The notes under the pieces: model-generated
Databases searched by the model: none
Told to the model about the DNA's origin: nothing
What the model saw: the letters and a program-made list of their open reading frames with translations, nothing else
Translations under genes and position numbers: made by a program
Part shown: positions 29,422 through 31,120 of the stretch, one piece after another
Position numbering within the stretch: the stretch's first letter is position 1
Layout of the letters: each line of letters starts with the position of its first letter
Source of the DNA: a virus
Virus record (IMG/VR): IMGVR_UViG_3300044981_000033
Location: 1-31,120 of that record
Direction: 5' to 3' (one strand)
DNA: 31,120 bases

Positions 29422-31120
29422 ATGGTCGACGAGGTTCTGAAAAGATTTCTTGTTGAACTCGTCTACAAGATGGACCAGAATACCTGGAACCAATTTAACC
29501 AGACGATCAATAATACTACCGTTCACATCAACCAGTTCAATCAGACCATCAATGTCCTGTCTAACAGGATGTCGGTGTTCATGGGAGGCGGGGGCGGAGG
29601 AGCTGGTGGTGGCGGCGGAGGTGGTGCCGGGGGTGGGAGTTCCAACTGGGGTCTCATAATGCAGTTGCCCGGCATGTCTGGCATCGCCGGATCGGTCGGT
29701 CTGATACGCACCGGCGGGGTGATGGGCGCTCTGGTGGGCGGCCTCCAGATACTTGGCAATGTTCTTGGATACGTAGCTCGGGAAGGCATCAAGACATCTC
29801 AGATGATGGTCGGCCTTCACTGGGCCGCCGTGCGTGTCGGCACCAGCATTGGGTCTCTGTATGGGGCCGGAATGATGGACCAACTGATGGGGGGAGTCCC
29901 CTACAAGGAGAGTGCCATGACCATGGGCACTCAACTTCGAATGTATCCATCCCTGGCGCGCACCATCCGAGCTCGGTTCCCAGATCTCGCCAAGCAGTTC
30001 ATGTCGGGAGATGATCCGAGCAAATGGGACATCAACAAACTCCAGATAGGTATGGCGGAACAGATCTCCAGGACATCTTCGTCGTTCGCCGCCGGTATAT
30101 CTCAAGCTGGAGTGTTCGGCATATCGCCGGAGGTCTACGCCGTCGCATCGACTGCCGAAGGAAGCAAAAGCGAACAGGAGAAACTCAAGAAGATTGATGA
30201 GATTAACCGGAAAACCGGATGGGATCCTAAGGCGGCAGCCGATGCAGCCGATAATCTCAACACGGCAATGGTCACGTTACAGAAAACCTTCGAAATCTTC
30301 TTCATGCAATTGACTACAGAATTTATTACTTTCTTGACCAGTCATCAAGCGGAGCTCAAACAGGTTTTTCAGGATATAATGAGTTTCTTGGAGTGGATAA
30401 TCAAATTGGCGGGAAAAGCTGCCAAGCCCCAGCCGGATTTCAAGATAGAACATGGAAGGCCGGAGGAGTCGGGGGTCACGCAATGGCTATGGGACAAGTT
30501 TCATGATATATTTGGAGGTGGTGATAAAAAGGTTGATGAGAAGAAGAATACCGATGCCACCCAGAAGCAGACTGATGCCACCGACAAGAACACCGATGCA
30601 TTGAACAAGATCGTTGAGGCGGGGACAACCTATACGGCGCTCGAGTCCGGCGGCATCAGCGGACTGCCTGCATGGGGGAGTAAAGGAGGAACTGTCGCTG
30701 CCGGTCGTGGGGGTCGAGGAGGAGGTGGCGGTGGTGGTAATGGGGGTGGCGGCGGCATGATCACCACTGAGGAGTGGCAGAAGGCCAGTTCACACGCGGG
30801 AGCATTGACGGCTCTGTATAAGGCGGAAGCCATCAAAGCGGCAGGCGGAGATAATGAAGAGGCACGGCGCATCTTCATGACCATGCAAGGCATCCGAGCC
30901 GGTGAGAGTGGTCACGGCTCCAAGTATGATTACAATCCGAGAGATCCCAGTGGAGGTGCATGGGGACCTTTCCAGATGGTCGGCGGGGGACGTATGGGCA
31001 CGCAATTTGAGAAGGCTCATCCAGGAATGAGCATCAGAGACCCAAGCACCATTCCTACTCAGGCAGCTTATGTAGCTAAATGGATACATGAGCATCCACA
31101 CGCTAATATTCATAGCACAT
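29422..31120 (+). CDS. Tape measure protein with lytic transglycosylase-like domain (partial)
   Basis: The frame is open from ATG 29422 to the window end (566 codons). It begins with an Asn/Gln-rich coiled coil (NTWNQFNQTINNTTVHINQ), a poly-Gly linker, then hydrophobic segments (GVMGALVGGLQILGNVLGYV) and helices. Another Gly-rich run (about 431-453) leads to a domain with a catalytic-type Glu in GESGHG (E495) and, 23 residues later, GPFQM (Q518). This spacing is typical of transglycosylases that cut peptidoglycan during DNA entry. Position after the chaperone fits a tape measure protein, which sets tail length. The 30250-30620 stretch is AT-richer. The C-terminus is beyond the window. Confidence 0.82.
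   Translation, partial: MVDEVLKRFLVELVYKMDQNTWNQFNQTINNTTVHINQFNQTINVLSNRMSVFMGGGGGGAGGGGGGGAGGGSSNWGLIMQLPGMSGIAGSVGLIRTGGVMGALVGGLQILGNVLGYVAREGIKTSQMMVGLHWAAVRVGTSIGSLYGAGMMDQLMGGVPYKESAMTMGTQLRMYPSLARTIRARFPDLAKQFMSGDDPSKWDINKLQIGMAEQISRTSSSFAAGISQAGVFGISPEVYAVASTAEGSKSEQEKLKKIDEINRKTGWDPKAAADAADNLNTAMVTLQKTFEIFFMQLTTEFITFLTSHQAELKQVFQDIMSFLEWIIKLAGKAAKPQPDFKIEHGRPEESGVTQWLWDKFHDIFGGGDKKVDEKKNTDATQKQTDATDKNTDALNKIVEAGTTYTALESGGISGLPAWGSKGGTVAAGRGGRGGGGGGGNGGGGGMITTEEWQKASSHAGALTALYKAEAIKAAGGDNEEARRIFMTMQGIRAGESGHGSKYDYNPRDPSGGAWGPFQMVGGGRMGTQFEKAHPGMSIRDPSTIPTQAAYVAKWIHEHPHANIHST

Noticed and set aside
29578-29643. GGT/GGC-rich tract as a DNA repeat element
   Set aside because: It simply encodes a poly-Gly linker in the tape measure protein, with mixed codons and no regular DNA unit.
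29005-30105. Minus-strand open frame of 366 codons opposite the chaperone and tape measure genes
   Set aside because: Antisense to supported genes; its product looks like random GC-rich sequence (many His, Arg, Pro).
1-31120. tRNA genes, CRISPR arrays, insertion sequences or an integrase with attachment sites
   Set aside because: No cloverleaf-like sequence, regularly spaced repeats, transposase or recombinase motifs were seen; coding density leaves almost no room for them.

Overview
The window is part of a double-stranded DNA tailed phage genome (or an intact prophage; no integrase, tRNA or bacterial flank is visible to decide). The tail is predicted to be contractile. A DUF3383-type sheath gene is followed by a DUF3277-type tube gene, a tail assembly chaperone pair with a -1 frameshift site, and the start of a tape measure gene. 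The head genes (DUF1073-type portal, MuF, DUF2213 protease, cement protein, DUF2184 major capsid protein, DUF4054 protein) are the set known from BcepB1A/AP22-like myophages. The DNA is GC-rich and start codons follow good Shine-Dalgarno (SD) sequences, so a high-GC Gram-negative host is likely. An alphaproteobacterial host is only a guess.

Layout. (1) 1-4877 is a leftward operon of about 15 small genes, most joined by 4-base ATGA (once TTGA) overlaps. Recognisable members are a DUF2786-type protein (4182-4877), a SLOG-fold protein (1013-1492), a KTSC-domain protein (472-810), a zinc-binding protein (134-475) and two proteins with winged-helix-like ends. The rest are unknown accessory genes, and the last one runs off the left edge. 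(2) 4878-5043 is a divergent promoter region. (3) 5044-31120 is one long rightward block of packaging, head, fibre and tail genes that opens with a NusG/RfaH-like gene. That gene is a natural candidate for a factor that lets polymerase read through the long operon.

Rightward block: NusG-like, TerS, TerL, a small protein, an Ig-like protein, another small protein, and a portal carrying a C-terminal pyrophosphatase-like (InPase) domain. Then comes a fibre and surface-protein block of about 9.5 kb (10632-20085), with three fibres ending in S74 self-cleaving chaperones and with MuF in its middle. It is followed by a small head or tail protein, a protease-scaffold protein with a likely internal scaffold start, the cement protein, major capsid protein, connector and neck genes, sheath, tube, chaperones and the tape measure. 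The tape measure is cut by the right edge just after a lytic-transglycosylase-like motif.

Most notable points: the portal-InPase fusion, which is placed like the Acb1 anti-CBASS domain on related portals; the NusG-like gene heading the late operon; a Ser-to-Cys change at the expected S74 nucleophile of the third fibre; a T TTT TTT slippery site; a nested scaffold start; hairpins in the few intergenic gaps; and a basic repeat protein at 18814-20085. All functional statements come from reading motifs. No database search was run.
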